Below are positions 49,222 to 57,525 of a stretch of DNA of 64,000 nucleotides, piece after piece; the stretch's first letter is position 1; each line of letters starts with the position of its first letter. The position numbers were made by a program, and so were the translations under genes. The notes beneath the pieces are model-generated. The model ran no database searches and was not told where the DNA came from. It saw nothing but the letters and a program-made list of their open reading frames with translations. The DNA comes from Psychrobacter sp. FME6. GTDB lineage: Bacteria; Pseudomonadota; Gammaproteobacteria; Pseudomonadales; Moraxellaceae. Where the stretch lies: NCBI RefSeq assembly GCF_014861365.1, contig NZ_RRYW01000002.1, positions 1-64,000 on the forward strand, in the 5' to 3' direction.

Positions 49222-49560
49222 TTAATGGTTTTCTTTGGCATGGTTAAGGGTATATTTAGGAATCTCGATGGTTAAATCGTCTTCATCAAGCATTACCTGA
49301 CAAGATAGGCGTGAGTCAGGCTCTAATCCCCAAGCGCGATCCAATAAATCTGCTTCGATATCGTCCATCTCTTCTAGGCTATTGAAACCCTTACGTACTA
49401 CCACATGGCAAGTAGTACAAGCCTTTGACATCTCACAAGCATGTTCAATTTTGATGCCTTTTTCTAGCAGCGCTTTACAAAGGTTCTCACCAGACTCTAG
49501 CTCAACTTCGGTGCCTTCAGGGCAAATTTCGTGATGGGGTAGTACGGTAATCTTTGGCAT
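49222..49560 (-). CDS. fdx: [2Fe-2S] ferredoxin of the isc operon
   Basis: This adrenodoxin-type ferredoxin donates electrons for cluster assembly on IscU. The cluster ligands are Cys in CEMSKACTTCH and a distal Cys in DSRLSCQVML. The length of 112 aa is typical. It is the last gene of the isc operon, 83 nt after hscA; iscX does not follow, and a strong terminator lies directly downstream. Confidence 0.93.
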   Translation of the reverse strand: MPKITVLPHHEICPEGTEVELESGENLCKALLEKGIKIEHACEMSKACTTCHVVVRKGFNSLEEMDDIEADLLDRAWGLEPDSRLSCQVMLDEDDLTIEIPKYTLNHAKENH

Positions 49561-49643
49561 AAATATTTTATCCGATGCTAATCAATTTAAAAAATGAAAA
49601 ATCAGCTTAGTAAAGGTGCTAAGCGGTAATTTTAACGTATTTG

Positions 49644-51524
49644 TTACCAGTCTTGGGCGCTAGTTCCTGCCATGCTGGTTTTGACGCTTTGATTCATAAT
49701 ACGAGCGGCAAAAGCATCACTATGGGGTTTAAGCTTGGCTTGCTGTGCTTCGATAAGCGCTAAGTCATCAGTGCTGAGTACGGTTTGTAGCGCTTGTATT
49801 TGCTCTGCTAATGCTTGCTGCTCTTCAGGCGATATTAATGAGGCAAATTCTTTAAGGGCAGACTGTAGTGCCAATACTTCGCGCTCAGCCTCTACTTTGG
49901 TCTCGATTAAAGAGCGTGCATTTTTATCTTCTTCTGCATGCTTGAATCCTGCCACCAGTAATTGTTCTTTTTGCTCATCTGATAAACCATAAGCAGGTAC
50001 AATTTCAATTTTGCTTTCTGTCTTGGTGGTGGTCTCTTGAGCACTGACGGTAAGCTGCCCATTAGCATCAATACTAAAAGTCACTTCAATGCGCGCAAAT
50101 CCAGCCTTCATTGGCGGGATGCCATATAGCTCAAAACGCCCAAGTGAACGGCAGTTTTCCACGGTTTCGCGCTCGCCCTGTACTACATGAATCACCATAC
50201 CTGTTTGACCATCTTGATAGGTCGTAAATACTTGGCGTTTTTTGACAGGGATTGGAGTGTTGCGTGGGATAAGCACTTCAACCAGACCGCCCATCGTTTC
50301 AAGACCTAGCGATAGTGGTGTTACATCTAATAATAGTAGATTGTTGTCACTGTCGCCATTGATCAATTGATGCGCCGTTTGAGCAGCGCCTAAAGCGACT
50401 ACTTCATCTGGATTAAGACGACAAAGTGGTTCTTTGCCAAAAAAGTCTGTCACGACTTGCTGTACAGCAGGCATGCGTGTAGAGCCACCGACCAAAATTA
50501 CTTCGTCTAATTCTGAAGCAGACAGTTTGGCGTCGCGTAATACTTGCTCGCATACACTTAGTGTACGGCGGCTAACTGGTTCTGCGATAGCCAGTAAATC
50601 TTTGCGGTGTAAGATACCTTGAAAAGATTGCTCATTGACAGTGATGCTGATAGCAACTTGCTCAGCATCAGTCAATGCTTGTTTATACGCTTTGGCTTGT
50701 TGCGCAAGTATCGATTTGTCATGACGACTCACGTCTTTAGGGTCGATGTTTAATTGTTTGATAAGCCAGTTGGTCATAAGACGGTCTATATCATCACCAC
50801 CCAAGGCACTGTTACCGCCGGTCGCCAATACTTCAAAGACGCCATCAGTCAGCTTTAAAATAGACACGTCAAAGGTACCGCCACCCAAATCATAGATTAA
50901 ATAATAGCTTTCTAACTCATTGCTTTGTGTTGTCTGGTCGAGACCGTAGGCAACGGCAGCAGCAGTGGGCTCATTCAAGAGACGTAAAACATTGATACCT
51001 GCCGCTTGCGCCGCATCTTTTGTCGCTTGACGTTGAGCTTCATCAAAATAGGCTGGAACGGTAATGACCGCGCCTTCGATGCTATCTGCAGGCAATGTAC
51101 TTGCAGCACGTTGCTCAAGCGCTGCTAATATACGTGCTGAGACTTCGACCGGAGAAACATCCCCTTGGCTGGTCACGAATGCTGGCATATCGTCTTTGTT
51201 GCCACTCAACTCATAAGGATGAGAGAACTTAATATCCGCTTGACTACGGCCCATAAACCGCTTAGCCGAGACGATCGTATTTTTTGGATCATCCGCTAAA
51301 TGGGCTAGGGCATCATAGCCAACAAGAGGCTTGCCTGTACTGGGATAATAAACAACAGAAGGGAGTAAGGTATCTGTACTTGTGCCTGCTTCTAAGACCT
51401 GCGCTTTGCCTGAACGTACCACTGCCACTAATGAGCGTGTGGTACCAAGATCGATTCCCAGACCAAAATGATGCTGGTGAGGTTGAGCGCTTTGATTGGG
51501 TTCGGCAATTTGCAATAAAGACAT
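49644..51524 (-). CDS. hscA: Fe-S assembly chaperone HscA
   Basis: HscA is a specialised Hsp70 ATPase that acts on IscU with HscB. The nucleotide-binding domain spans ~20-400, with GIDLGTTRSLVAVV, the second phosphate motif YDLGGGTFDVSIL and ILVGGSTRMPAVQQ. The substrate-binding domain follows, with LLLDVTPLSLGLETMGG at its start. The length of 626 aa is typical. The partner peptide motif LPPVK is present in IscU here. The gene lies between hscB and fdx in the operon. Confidence 0.95.
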   Translation of the reverse strand: MSLLQIAEPNQSAQPHQHHFGLGIDLGTTRSLVAVVRSGKAQVLEAGTSTDTLLPSVVYYPSTGKPLVGYDALAHLADDPKNTIVSAKRFMGRSQADIKFSHPYELSGNKDDMPAFVTSQGDVSPVEVSARILAALEQRAASTLPADSIEGAVITVPAYFDEAQRQATKDAAQAAGINVLRLLNEPTAAAVAYGLDQTTQSNELESYYLIYDLGGGTFDVSILKLTDGVFEVLATGGNSALGGDDIDRLMTNWLIKQLNIDPKDVSRHDKSILAQQAKAYKQALTDAEQVAISITVNEQSFQGILHRKDLLAIAEPVSRRTLSVCEQVLRDAKLSASELDEVILVGGSTRMPAVQQVVTDFFGKEPLCRLNPDEVVALGAAQTAHQLINGDSDNNLLLLDVTPLSLGLETMGGLVEVLIPRNTPIPVKKRQVFTTYQDGQTGMVIHVVQGERETVENCRSLGRFELYGIPPMKAGFARIEVTFSIDANGQLTVSAQETTTKTESKIEIVPAYGLSDEQKEQLLVAGFKHAEEDKNARSLIETKVEAEREVLALQSALKEFASLISPEEQQALAEQIQALQTVLSTDDLALIEAQQAKLKPHSDAFAARIMNQSVKTSMAGTSAQDW

Positions 51525-51644
51525 AAGATAACTCAGAGATAAAATGAATAAGTGAAATGGAGCAAATACAACATACGCACTACCGCAGCTATCTTACTAT
51601 AGAAACAGAAAAGCCGATCGGTTAAGAGTGCTTAAAATAAAATA

Positions 51645-52226
51645 TTAAACGTATAAATCATCGTCATCTGAATGTTCAGTAGTAGCCACTTCATCAAGTC
51701 CTGTGGTTACGTCAGCATTCAATTTTACTAAAAACTTGAGTTTTTGGGTCGCATCGATCGCTGTTTGCCAGTCTTGATTTTGGTAGGCACTACTAAAGCG
51801 TTGAGACTGTTTAGCCAGACGTTCAGTAATCTGTGGATGTAGCTGTTGTAAGGTTGAACGATTTTTATCGTCAATGGCTTCATCTAAATCAATCCGCATC
51901 TGCATCGCATCTTCTAAAAAATCTAAGTCTGCGATAGAGTGCTCCACATTCTGTGCTTGGCCTGCCATATCTAATAGGTAGCTTGCCCGGCTATCGGGGG
52001 CGCTTAATGCTTGATACGCTTGGTTGATTAGCGCAGAAGCTTGCTCAGATTGCTGTTTCGCTTGTGCAGCATCTGTGCCGTTTTTGACGACATTGTCAGG
52101 GTGATAACGTTTTTGTAGCAGACGTAAATGTTGGTCGAGGTTGTCTTGATTGACTTCAAATTGTACAGGTTGCTCAAATAGGGCAAAGAAGTTATCAAAC
52201 TGTGCTTCTTGAGTAATATTTGTCAT
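51645..52226 (-). CDS. hscB: Fe-S assembly co-chaperone HscB
   Basis: HscB is a J-domain protein that stimulates HscA and delivers IscU. The J-domain is N-terminal, with the HPD motif in KRYHPDNVV. A C-terminal IscU-binding helical domain contains LEDAMQMRIDLDEAI and DWQTAIDATQKLKFLVKL. The length is 193 aa, with a ~20-residue acidic tail (TEHSDDDD). It stands 147 nt downstream of iscA and 120 nt upstream of hscA. Confidence 0.93.
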   Translation of the reverse strand: MTNITQEAQFDNFFALFEQPVQFEVNQDNLDQHLRLLQKRYHPDNVVKNGTDAAQAKQQSEQASALINQAYQALSAPDSRASYLLDMAGQAQNVEHSIADLDFLEDAMQMRIDLDEAIDDKNRSTLQQLHPQITERLAKQSQRFSSAYQNQDWQTAIDATQKLKFLVKLNADVTTGLDEVATTEHSDDDDLYV

Positions 52227-52373
52227 GTCATACGCCTTACTTTTTTATTTGTTTTTTAAGTTTTTCAGACTAAGGACTTGTTTACGACTGGGTTCATTAT
52301 ACCGTTGTAGCTGTAATAGTTCATCGCTTGAGCTTAAATTACCAGCTAAGCTTAAACACAAAGTACGAAAGCC

Positions 52374-52694
52374 CTAGACTGTAAAGGACTCACCGCAACC
52401 ACATTCACCCTTTTGATTGGGGTTAGTGAACTTAAAACCTTCGTTTAAACCTTCTTTTTCATAGTCCATTAGTAGCCCATCTAAATATACTAGGCTTTTA
52501 GGATCAATAAAGATACTAACATCGCGGCTTTCATAGCGCGTGTCATTTTCGTCAGGCGTATCGACGAACTCTAAAACATAGGCTAAGCCTGAACAGCCAG
52601 CCGTACGAATGCCCACTCGAATGCCTTCACCTTTGCCGCGGTTGTCCAAAAAATCTCGAACATGCTGGGCGGCGCGTTCTGTCATTTCAATCAT
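52374..52694 (-). CDS. iscA: Iron-sulfur cluster assembly A-type carrier IscA
   Basis: This is an A-type carrier with the three conserved Cys in [14 protein letters not shown] and GECGCGESF. The length of 106 aa matches IscA. I chose the ATG at 52694 because GGGAG lies directly upstream; an in-frame ATG four codons earlier is less suited because this Shine-Dalgarno sequence would lie inside the gene. A strong terminator-like hairpin separates it from iscU. Confidence 0.93.
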   Translation of the reverse strand: MIEMTERAAQHVRDFLDNRGKGEGIRVGIRTAGCSGLAYVLEFVDTPDENDTRYESRDVSIFIDPKSLVYLDGLLMDYEKEGLNEGFKFTNPNQKGECGCGESFTV

Positions 52695-52815
52695 GCCAAC
52701 TCCCATTGATTATCAATAATAGAGGTATTAACTTAATTAAGAAGCCATTAATAAAAAAAATATGTATTATAAAATGGTGCCGAGATAGATTCTATCTAAA
52801 CTGACAATATAAAGT

Positions 52816-52853
52816 AAAAGGTGACAATTGCATAAGCGTCATTGTCACCTTTT
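52816..52853. terminator. Terminator-like hairpin inside the isc operon
   Basis: AAAAGGTGACAAT and ATTGTCACCTTTT form a 13-bp perfect stem with a 12-nt loop, T-rich on both strands. It lies in the 230-nt iscU-iscA interval and, on the minus strand, would partly stop transcription after iscU. Confidence 0.8.
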
Positions 52854-52924
52854 TAGCGTCAGTCGCTTTCAGTAATTCGTTAACACTGTACTACCATAAA
52901 GATATAGCGCACAGGCTAAACGAT

Positions 52925-53341
52925 TTAGCTGGTAGCTTCTTCTGTAACAGCGTCAGCTGCTGTACTATGCTTACCTTTATAGTCGCTGATAGCGGCTTTA
53001 ATGGCATCTTCTGCTAGTACAGAGCAATGCACTTTTACTGGTGGCAATGCCAATTCTTCAGCGATATCGTTGTTCTTAATTTCGCCAGCTTGATCCAAGC
53101 TCTTGCCTTTAAGCCACTCGGTAACGAGCGAGCTTGATGCAATTGCTGAACCGCAGCCATAAGTCTTAAAGCGTGCATCTTCGATAACACCGTTGTCATC
53201 GACTTGGATTTGTAGACGCATTACGTCGCCACAAGCTGGGGCACCAACCATACCAGTACCGATATTTTTGGCGTTTTTATCAAAATTACCAACGTTGCGT
53301 GGGTTTTCGTAATGATCAATAACTTGGTCACTATAGGCCAT
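52925..53341 (-). CDS. iscU: Fe-S cluster scaffold IscU
   Basis: IscU is the scaffold on which clusters are built with sulfur from IscS. All key positions are visible: Cys in GAPACGDVM, Cys in YGCGSAIASSS, and Cys in KVHCSVLAED after the HscA-binding LPPVK. The Asp that tunes cluster release (GDVM) is present. The length is 138 aa, about ten longer than in E. coli because of a polar tail. AGGAG precedes the ATG. A bulged 13-bp hairpin stands just upstream. Confidence 0.95.
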   Translation of the reverse strand: MAYSDQVIDHYENPRNVGNFDKNAKNIGTGMVGAPACGDVMRLQIQVDDNGVIEDARFKTYGCGSAIASSSLVTEWLKGKSLDQAGEIKNNDIAEELALPPVKVHCSVLAEDAIKAAISDYKGKHSTAADAVTEEATS

Positions 53342-53362
53342 GAGGTTTTCTCCTAGTTAGAT

Positions 53363-53404
53363 GATGAGCAATAACTGATTAGTTTGAAGTGTTATTTGCT
53401 CATC
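53363..53404 (-). repeat. Intercistronic hairpin between iscS and iscU
   Basis: GATGAGCAATAAC pairs with GTTATTTGCTCATC (one bulged base) across a 15-nt loop, ending ~20 nt before the iscU start. There is no U-tract, so it is likely an mRNA-processing or stability structure. Confidence 0.6.
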
Positions 53405-53491
53405 GATAATTGGGGTCAAACACGTAATTTAATTGTCTGATCAATCGTTTGATGGCTACATTTAATAGCCATGTTTATATTCTCAATAATT

Positions 53492-54718
53492 TTAGTGCTC
53501 AGCCCATTCGACTGAATTTAAATCAACACCTTCTTGGTACATATCCCAAAGTGGTGATAGCGCGCGTAATTTATCAACGGCTTCATGCATTTGCTTAATA
53601 ACGGTTTCGATATCTTCTTCAGTGGTATAGCGACCGAAGCTGAAACGTATCGAGCTGTGTGCCAATTCATCTGGGCGACCAATAGCACGTAGTACATAGG
53701 ATGGTTCAAGTGTCGCTGACGTACAGGCCGAACCTGATGAGACAGCTAAGTCTTTTAGCGACATCATTAATGACTCGCCTTCGACAAAGTTAAAGCTGAT
53801 ATTTACGATATTAGGTACACTGTTCTCTAAATCACCGTTAAGGTAGATCTCTTCGATATCTTGTAGACCGTCCCACAGTTTTTGACGTAGTTTCGCTGCG
53901 TGAGCATGGTCTTCTTGGTAACGCTCATTGGCTAAGGCAAATGCGGCACCAATACCAACGATTTGATGGGTTGGCAAGGTACCAGAACGCATACCACGCT
54001 CATGACCACCACCGTGTTGTTCGGCTTTCAAACGAATACGAGGCTTACGGCGAACAAATAGCGCACCGATACCTTTAGGACCGTATGCTTTGTGACCTGA
54101 AAAACTCATTAAGTCGATTTTCATTTCTTCGAGATTAATCAGCACTTTACCTACAGACTGTGCGCCATCGACATGGAAAACCACACCGGCTTCACGAGTG
54201 ATATCGCCAATAGCAGCCACATCAGTAATCGTACCAAGTTCGTTGTTTACCATCATCAGTGAGACTAAGATAGTGTCTTCACGCAAAGCATCTTTAACTT
54301 GTTCTGGTAAAATCAAACCAGTGCTTGGCTGTGGCTCAAGATAAGTAATGTCAAAACCTTCTTGCTCAAGCTCACGGCAAGTATCTAACACTGCTTTGTG
54401 TTCAATTTTGCTGGTAATGATGTGTTTGCCACGAGACTGATAGAAATGTGCTGCGCCTTTAATGGCTAAGTTATCAGACTCTGTCGCACCAGAAGTGAAG
54501 ACGATTTCGCGTGGATCAGCGTGGATCACTTCAGCCACTTGCTGACGCGCTGTTTCTACCGCTTCTTCTGCTTGCCAGCCATAGCCGTGCGAGCGCGAGG
54601 CTGGATTACCAAAGATGCCATCTACAGTCAGATACTCGCTCATTTTAGCAGCTACTGACTTTGCAACTGGCGTGGTGGCGGCATAATCTAAGTATATAAG
54701 GTTGTTATGTTGGCTCAT
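53492..54718 (-). CDS. iscS: Cysteine desulfurase IscS
   Basis: IscS is a PLP enzyme that releases sulfur from cysteine for IscU and for tRNA thiolation. DYAATTPV lies at the start and the PLP Lys is in [12 protein letters not shown]. The active-site Cys loop is [17 protein letters not shown], with [13 protein letters not shown] near the end. The length of 408 aa compares with 404 in E. coli. The ATG overlaps the iscR stop by four bases, so translation is coupled to iscR. Confidence 0.96.
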   Translation of the reverse strand: MSQHNNLIYLDYAATTPVAKSVAAKMSEYLTVDGIFGNPASRSHGYGWQAEEAVETARQQVAEVIHADPREIVFTSGATESDNLAIKGAAHFYQSRGKHIITSKIEHKAVLDTCRELEQEGFDITYLEPQPSTGLILPEQVKDALREDTILVSLMMVNNELGTITDVAAIGDITREAGVVFHVDGAQSVGKVLINLEEMKIDLMSFSGHKAYGPKGIGALFVRRKPRIRLKAEQHGGGHERGMRSGTLPTHQIVGIGAAFALANERYQEDHAHAAKLRQKLWDGLQDIEEIYLNGDLENSVPNIVNISFNFVEGESLMMSLKDLAVSSGSACTSATLEPSYVLRAIGRPDELAHSSIRFSFGRYTTEEDIETVIKQMHEAVDKLRALSPLWDMYQEGVDLNSVEWAEH

Positions 54719-55224
54719 GCTGGGTTTGCCTCGCTGTTCGATAGGGTAATAGTATTGATATCTTTTATAGAAATACTTTTAGTGGGTGTGTGCTGACGTT
54801 CTGAGACTAATTGCACATTTTCCATGTCTAGTAATTGCGCTAATGTTATATTTTTCAAGTACTGTTCGATATGATTGGACAATGCACACCATAAATCATG
54901 GGTTAGACACATTGTACCACCTTGACAGTCACCGCGTCCTTCGCACTGCATCGCATCAACTGATTCGTCGACAGCAGAGATGATGCTCATGACATCTATC
55001 TCGTGCAATGGTTTTGCGAGGTGATAGCCACCTGCTGCACCGCGAATACTAGTAACGAGACCACGTTTACGTAGTTTAGAGAATAGTTGCTCCAGATACG
55101 AGATAGAAATCGATTGCCGTTTGGCAATATCAGATAATGATACTGCACTGTCTTGTTGACTGGTTTGTAGTGCCAAATCCAATAATGCAGTAACGGCGTA
55201 TCTGCCTCGGGTAGTCAAACGCAT
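54715..55224 (-). CDS. iscR: Fe-S responsive transcriptional regulator IscR
   Basis: This Rrf2-family repressor holds a [2Fe-2S] cluster and represses the isc operon when clusters are plentiful. The winged helix is N-terminal ([39 protein letters not shown]-like residues). Three Cys in [13 protein letters not shown] bind the cluster, with the conserved His nearby (CLTHDLW). The length is 169 aa. It heads the operon, and a matching type-1 IscR site lies upstream. Confidence 0.95.
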   Translation of the reverse strand: MRLTTRGRYAVTALLDLALQTSQQDSAVSLSDIAKRQSISISYLEQLFSKLRKRGLVTSIRGAAGGYHLAKPLHEIDVMSIISAVDESVDAMQCEGRGDCQGGTMCLTHDLWCALSNHIEQYLKNITLAQLLDMENVQLVSERQHTPTKSISIKDINTITLSNSEANPA

Positions 55225-55700
55225 GTGTTATCTCCAAACTTTTATGTTTTTTATATTTAACAACGATCTTAACGAAAAGGTATCTATGGGCACTATTGAA
55301 ATAACATGAGAGTGGCCTATCAGAGTATCTACATATCTACCGCTAAGTTGTGTTCTATCGTCATTAAACAACAGATGGTGCACCCGATGTGTGTAACGAT
55401 TAATCCAATTATACTTAATCCCGAGTAATTTAGTCAAGATTAAAATGTGGTTGAATGGTTAATGCAGCTTATAACTGTGATTGATAAAAACAATGTGATC
55501 AATAGTGTTAATAATAAGGGCAATAAAAGAGGGGGCAGTGCGAGAGGAATGTTGATGTTTAGAGCAATTGGCATATGAGTATAAAAGCCGAACAAAGCGT
55601 TTAATATCTTATTACAGGCATTAAGCGCTCAATTCATCAAACAATATAATAGTTGCAGTTAAATGTATTTTTAGTATTGCCGAACTCGGCATTGTCTAAA
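55225..55700. other. iscR upstream region
   Basis: These 476 nt hold the isc promoter and IscR site (55408-55441) on the minus strand, giving a leader of about 175 nt. At the left of the next gene is a short palindrome TGCCGA-AC-TCGGCA (55677-55690), perhaps a weak end for the 55701 gene. I see no ORF of note. Confidence 0.4.
55408..55441 (-). promoter_or_regulatory. isc promoter with an IscR type-1-like site
   Basis: On the minus strand, TTGACT (-35, 55432-55437) and TATAAT (-10, 55408-55413) are 18 bp apart. The -35 lies inside AATCTTGACTAAATTACTCG (plus GGATT), which closely matches the E. coli IscR type-1 sequence. The [2Fe-2S] form of IscR would compete with RNA polymerase. Confidence 0.8.
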
Positions 55701-56345
55701 CTAATTCATTAATAATGCGATGATTGATCCAACCATCACAACGAGCGCGACCACCGTCACGATCATGAATGTTTTTTGCTTGCTTTGTAATTCTTTAACC
55801 GTGGTTTCAAGTTCGCGGTTTTTGATGGTCAAGGTATTGATTTGAGTTTGTTGTTCTTTAATGCGTAGCTTATAGCTTTCCTTCTTATCTGCCATTTCAG
55901 CTTCTGTAGGTTTGGATTTGCCTTTGCCACCTTTTATCTTTTTAATCAAGCCTTGGATTAAGCTACCAAGACCGAGTTGCATAATAAACTGCTTGACCAG
56001 CTGTACCTGAACGGACTCCCCACGCATCTGTAGCTTTTCCGTGGTTTCGCTATCGTGAGTGGTAATCGCGTTGATTACTTGAAGACTATAAGCATTGATG
56101 ACGACGTCAGGCTCGCTACGCCCGATGGGTAAATTGGAATCGAGCAACACACCTTTGGTACTAAAAGTGGCGAAAACCTCTACATGTGGTAAATATAAGC
56201 GCAGCGCCACGACAGTACCTTGCTTGGCAAGTGGATAAGCGGCTTTACGTAGCTCGGGGTCTAGACGTAACAGTAGGGTCAGCGCCGACTCGATGAACAC
56301 CAGAATAATATTGAGAAAAGAGTGAGACAACGTAGAACGCTTCAT
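55701..56345 (-). CDS. UbiJ/SCP2-like protein with C-terminal membrane anchor
   Basis: Residues ~15-135 resemble the SCP2-like domain of UbiJ, an accessory lipid-binding factor of ubiquinone synthesis: FIESALTLLLRLDPELRKA, DVVINAYSLQVIN and GESVQVQLVKQFIMQLG align in style with UbiJ. A coiled coil follows (~165-190), then a C-terminal transmembrane helix (MIVTVVALVVMVGSIIALLM), which UbiJ lacks. Family assignment is by pattern only. I choose the ATG at 56345; the ORF is open 21 codons further upstream. No partner ubiquinone genes are adjacent. Confidence 0.55.
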   Translation of the reverse strand: MKRSTLSHSFLNIILVFIESALTLLLRLDPELRKAAYPLAKQGTVVALRLYLPHVEVFATFSTKGVLLDSNLPIGRSEPDVVINAYSLQVINAITTHDSETTEKLQMRGESVQVQLVKQFIMQLGLGSLIQGLIKKIKGGKGKSKPTEAEMADKKESYKLRIKEQQTQINTLTIKNRELETTVKELQSKQKTFMIVTVVALVVMVGSIIALLMN

Positions 56346-56596
56346 GTAAGTAATCCGTTTTTTATTTGGCAAATCAGAGGCAAAAGACAAACAAGAGTCG
56401 AAACCCATCCAAGATGTGCAGTGATATTTTGCTTATATTAACGTCTTTATAATAAAAAGTAACGCTAGTTTCTATTAATTCGCTACCAGTGGGTAAATTA
56501 TTACCTTACAATTCGGCAGTCGATAAAGACACTGGTATTAATGACTGGTAATGTATTGATATTGCGTAGCAACGGCTGCAAACCATAAATTGACAC

Positions 56597-56619
56597 AGTT
56601 CGGCTACGTAAGCCGAACT
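56597..56619. repeat. 9-bp perfect hairpin
   Basis: AGTTCGGCT and AGCCGAACT flank ACGTA. No U-tract follows. It lies ~200 nt upstream of the hupB promoter. Confidence 0.5.
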
Positions 56620-56798
56620 CATAGTAAGCTAAAGTGATGAGTAGTTAGAACCGTTGCAGATGTTTTGCGTAACATTGAGTGTCAAATACGTAGTACAGTA
56701 CACAAAAATATGTAAAATCGCTTGCGCTCCCTATGCTGCCTTGATATAAAGACGATAACAAAGTGAAACTCGTTAATATGTGGGTCAGGTAGTTTTTA

Positions 56799-56827
56799 TT
56801 GCTTAAGTGCTATGAGAGCGTTACAAT
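56799..56827 (+). promoter_or_regulatory. hupB promoter
   Basis: TTGCTT (56799-56804), a 17-bp spacer and TACAAT (56822-56827) fit sigma-70, 46 nt before the hupB ATG. Confidence 0.7.
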
Positions 56828-56873
56828 ACTTGGCGTGAGCATTTATTATCCCCTTAAACTTGAAGGAAATTTT

Positions 56874-57146
56874 ATGAATAAGTCAGAATTAATTGATAGC
56901 ATCGCAGACAAAAGTGGTCTAAATAAAACCCAAGCTGGTGATGCATTGAATGCTGTTATGGAAAGTGTTGGTGAAGCATTAGAAGCTGGCGATAGTATCT
57001 CATTGGTTGGCTTTGGTACTTTTAGCGTAAAAGACCGTAAAGCCCGTACAGGCCGTAACCCTAAGACTGGTGAAGAGCTTAGTATTCCAGCAAGCAAAGT
57101 ACCAAGCTTCAAAGCTGGCAAAAACTTAAAAGAGCGCTTAAACTAA
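56874..57146 (+). CDS. hupB: DNA-binding protein HU-beta
   Basis: HU is a nucleoid-associated DNA-bending protein. The sequence of 90 residues begins [18 protein letters not shown] and contains [19 protein letters not shown] (the arm) and [22 protein letters not shown] 56874 is the right start: GAAGGAAA lies upstream, and the longer ORF begins upstream of the promoter's -10. ppiD follows downstream, as in E. coli, with a strong terminator between. Confidence 0.95.
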   Translation: MNKSELIDSIADKSGLNKTQAGDALNAVMESVGEALEAGDSISLVGFGTFSVKDRKARTGRNPKTGEELSIPASKVPSFKAGKNLKERLN

Positions 57147-57263
57147 GAAAGTTTATTTCTATTATAGATAAGCGCTATATAATGAACGTGATATACGAAT
57201 AAAAATAGCGTTTGTTAGCAGTAAAATAATAGACAGTCGCTCATAGCGTAGTTCACAATAGAA

Positions 57264-57304
57264 GCACTAAAAAAGCACCTAATATTTAGGTGCTTTTTTA
57301 GTGC
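57264..57304. terminator. hupB terminator
   Basis: A perfect 19-bp stem (GCACTAAAAAAGCACCTAA and its complement) with loop TAT. It is highly stable and T-rich on both strands. Confidence 0.93.
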
Positions 57305-57443
57305 TATAGTTTGCATCATATAACGTGAATATTTTGAGTCTGCATCAAAAATCACGTATCATAGGGCGCGCGATAGACGCATTGTCAAAATCAGGTTGCT
57401 GCAACACAACCTATATAACATGTACATGTTCTTACTCTTACCA

Positions 57444-57471
57444 TTGCCTGCTTAGATAGCATCGATATTAA
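57444..57471 (+). promoter_or_regulatory. Candidate ppiD promoter
   Basis: TTGCCT (57444-57449), a 16-bp spacer and TATTAA (57466-57471) lie 55 nt before the ppiD start. They fall in the 379-nt interval after hupB, downstream of its terminator. Confidence 0.45.
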
Positions 57472-57525
57472 TAATAGTATTACAATGGTTTTTCATCAAT
57501 ATAGGTTAATAAAGTAGAGATAACT

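Larger units (their letters stand above)
56346..56873. other. Intergenic region with a hairpin and the hupB promoter
   Basis: These 528 nt separate the divergent UbiJ-like and hupB genes. A 9-bp perfect hairpin (56597-56619) and the hupB promoter (56799-56827) are the recognisable parts. I see no ORF of note. Confidence 0.4.
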
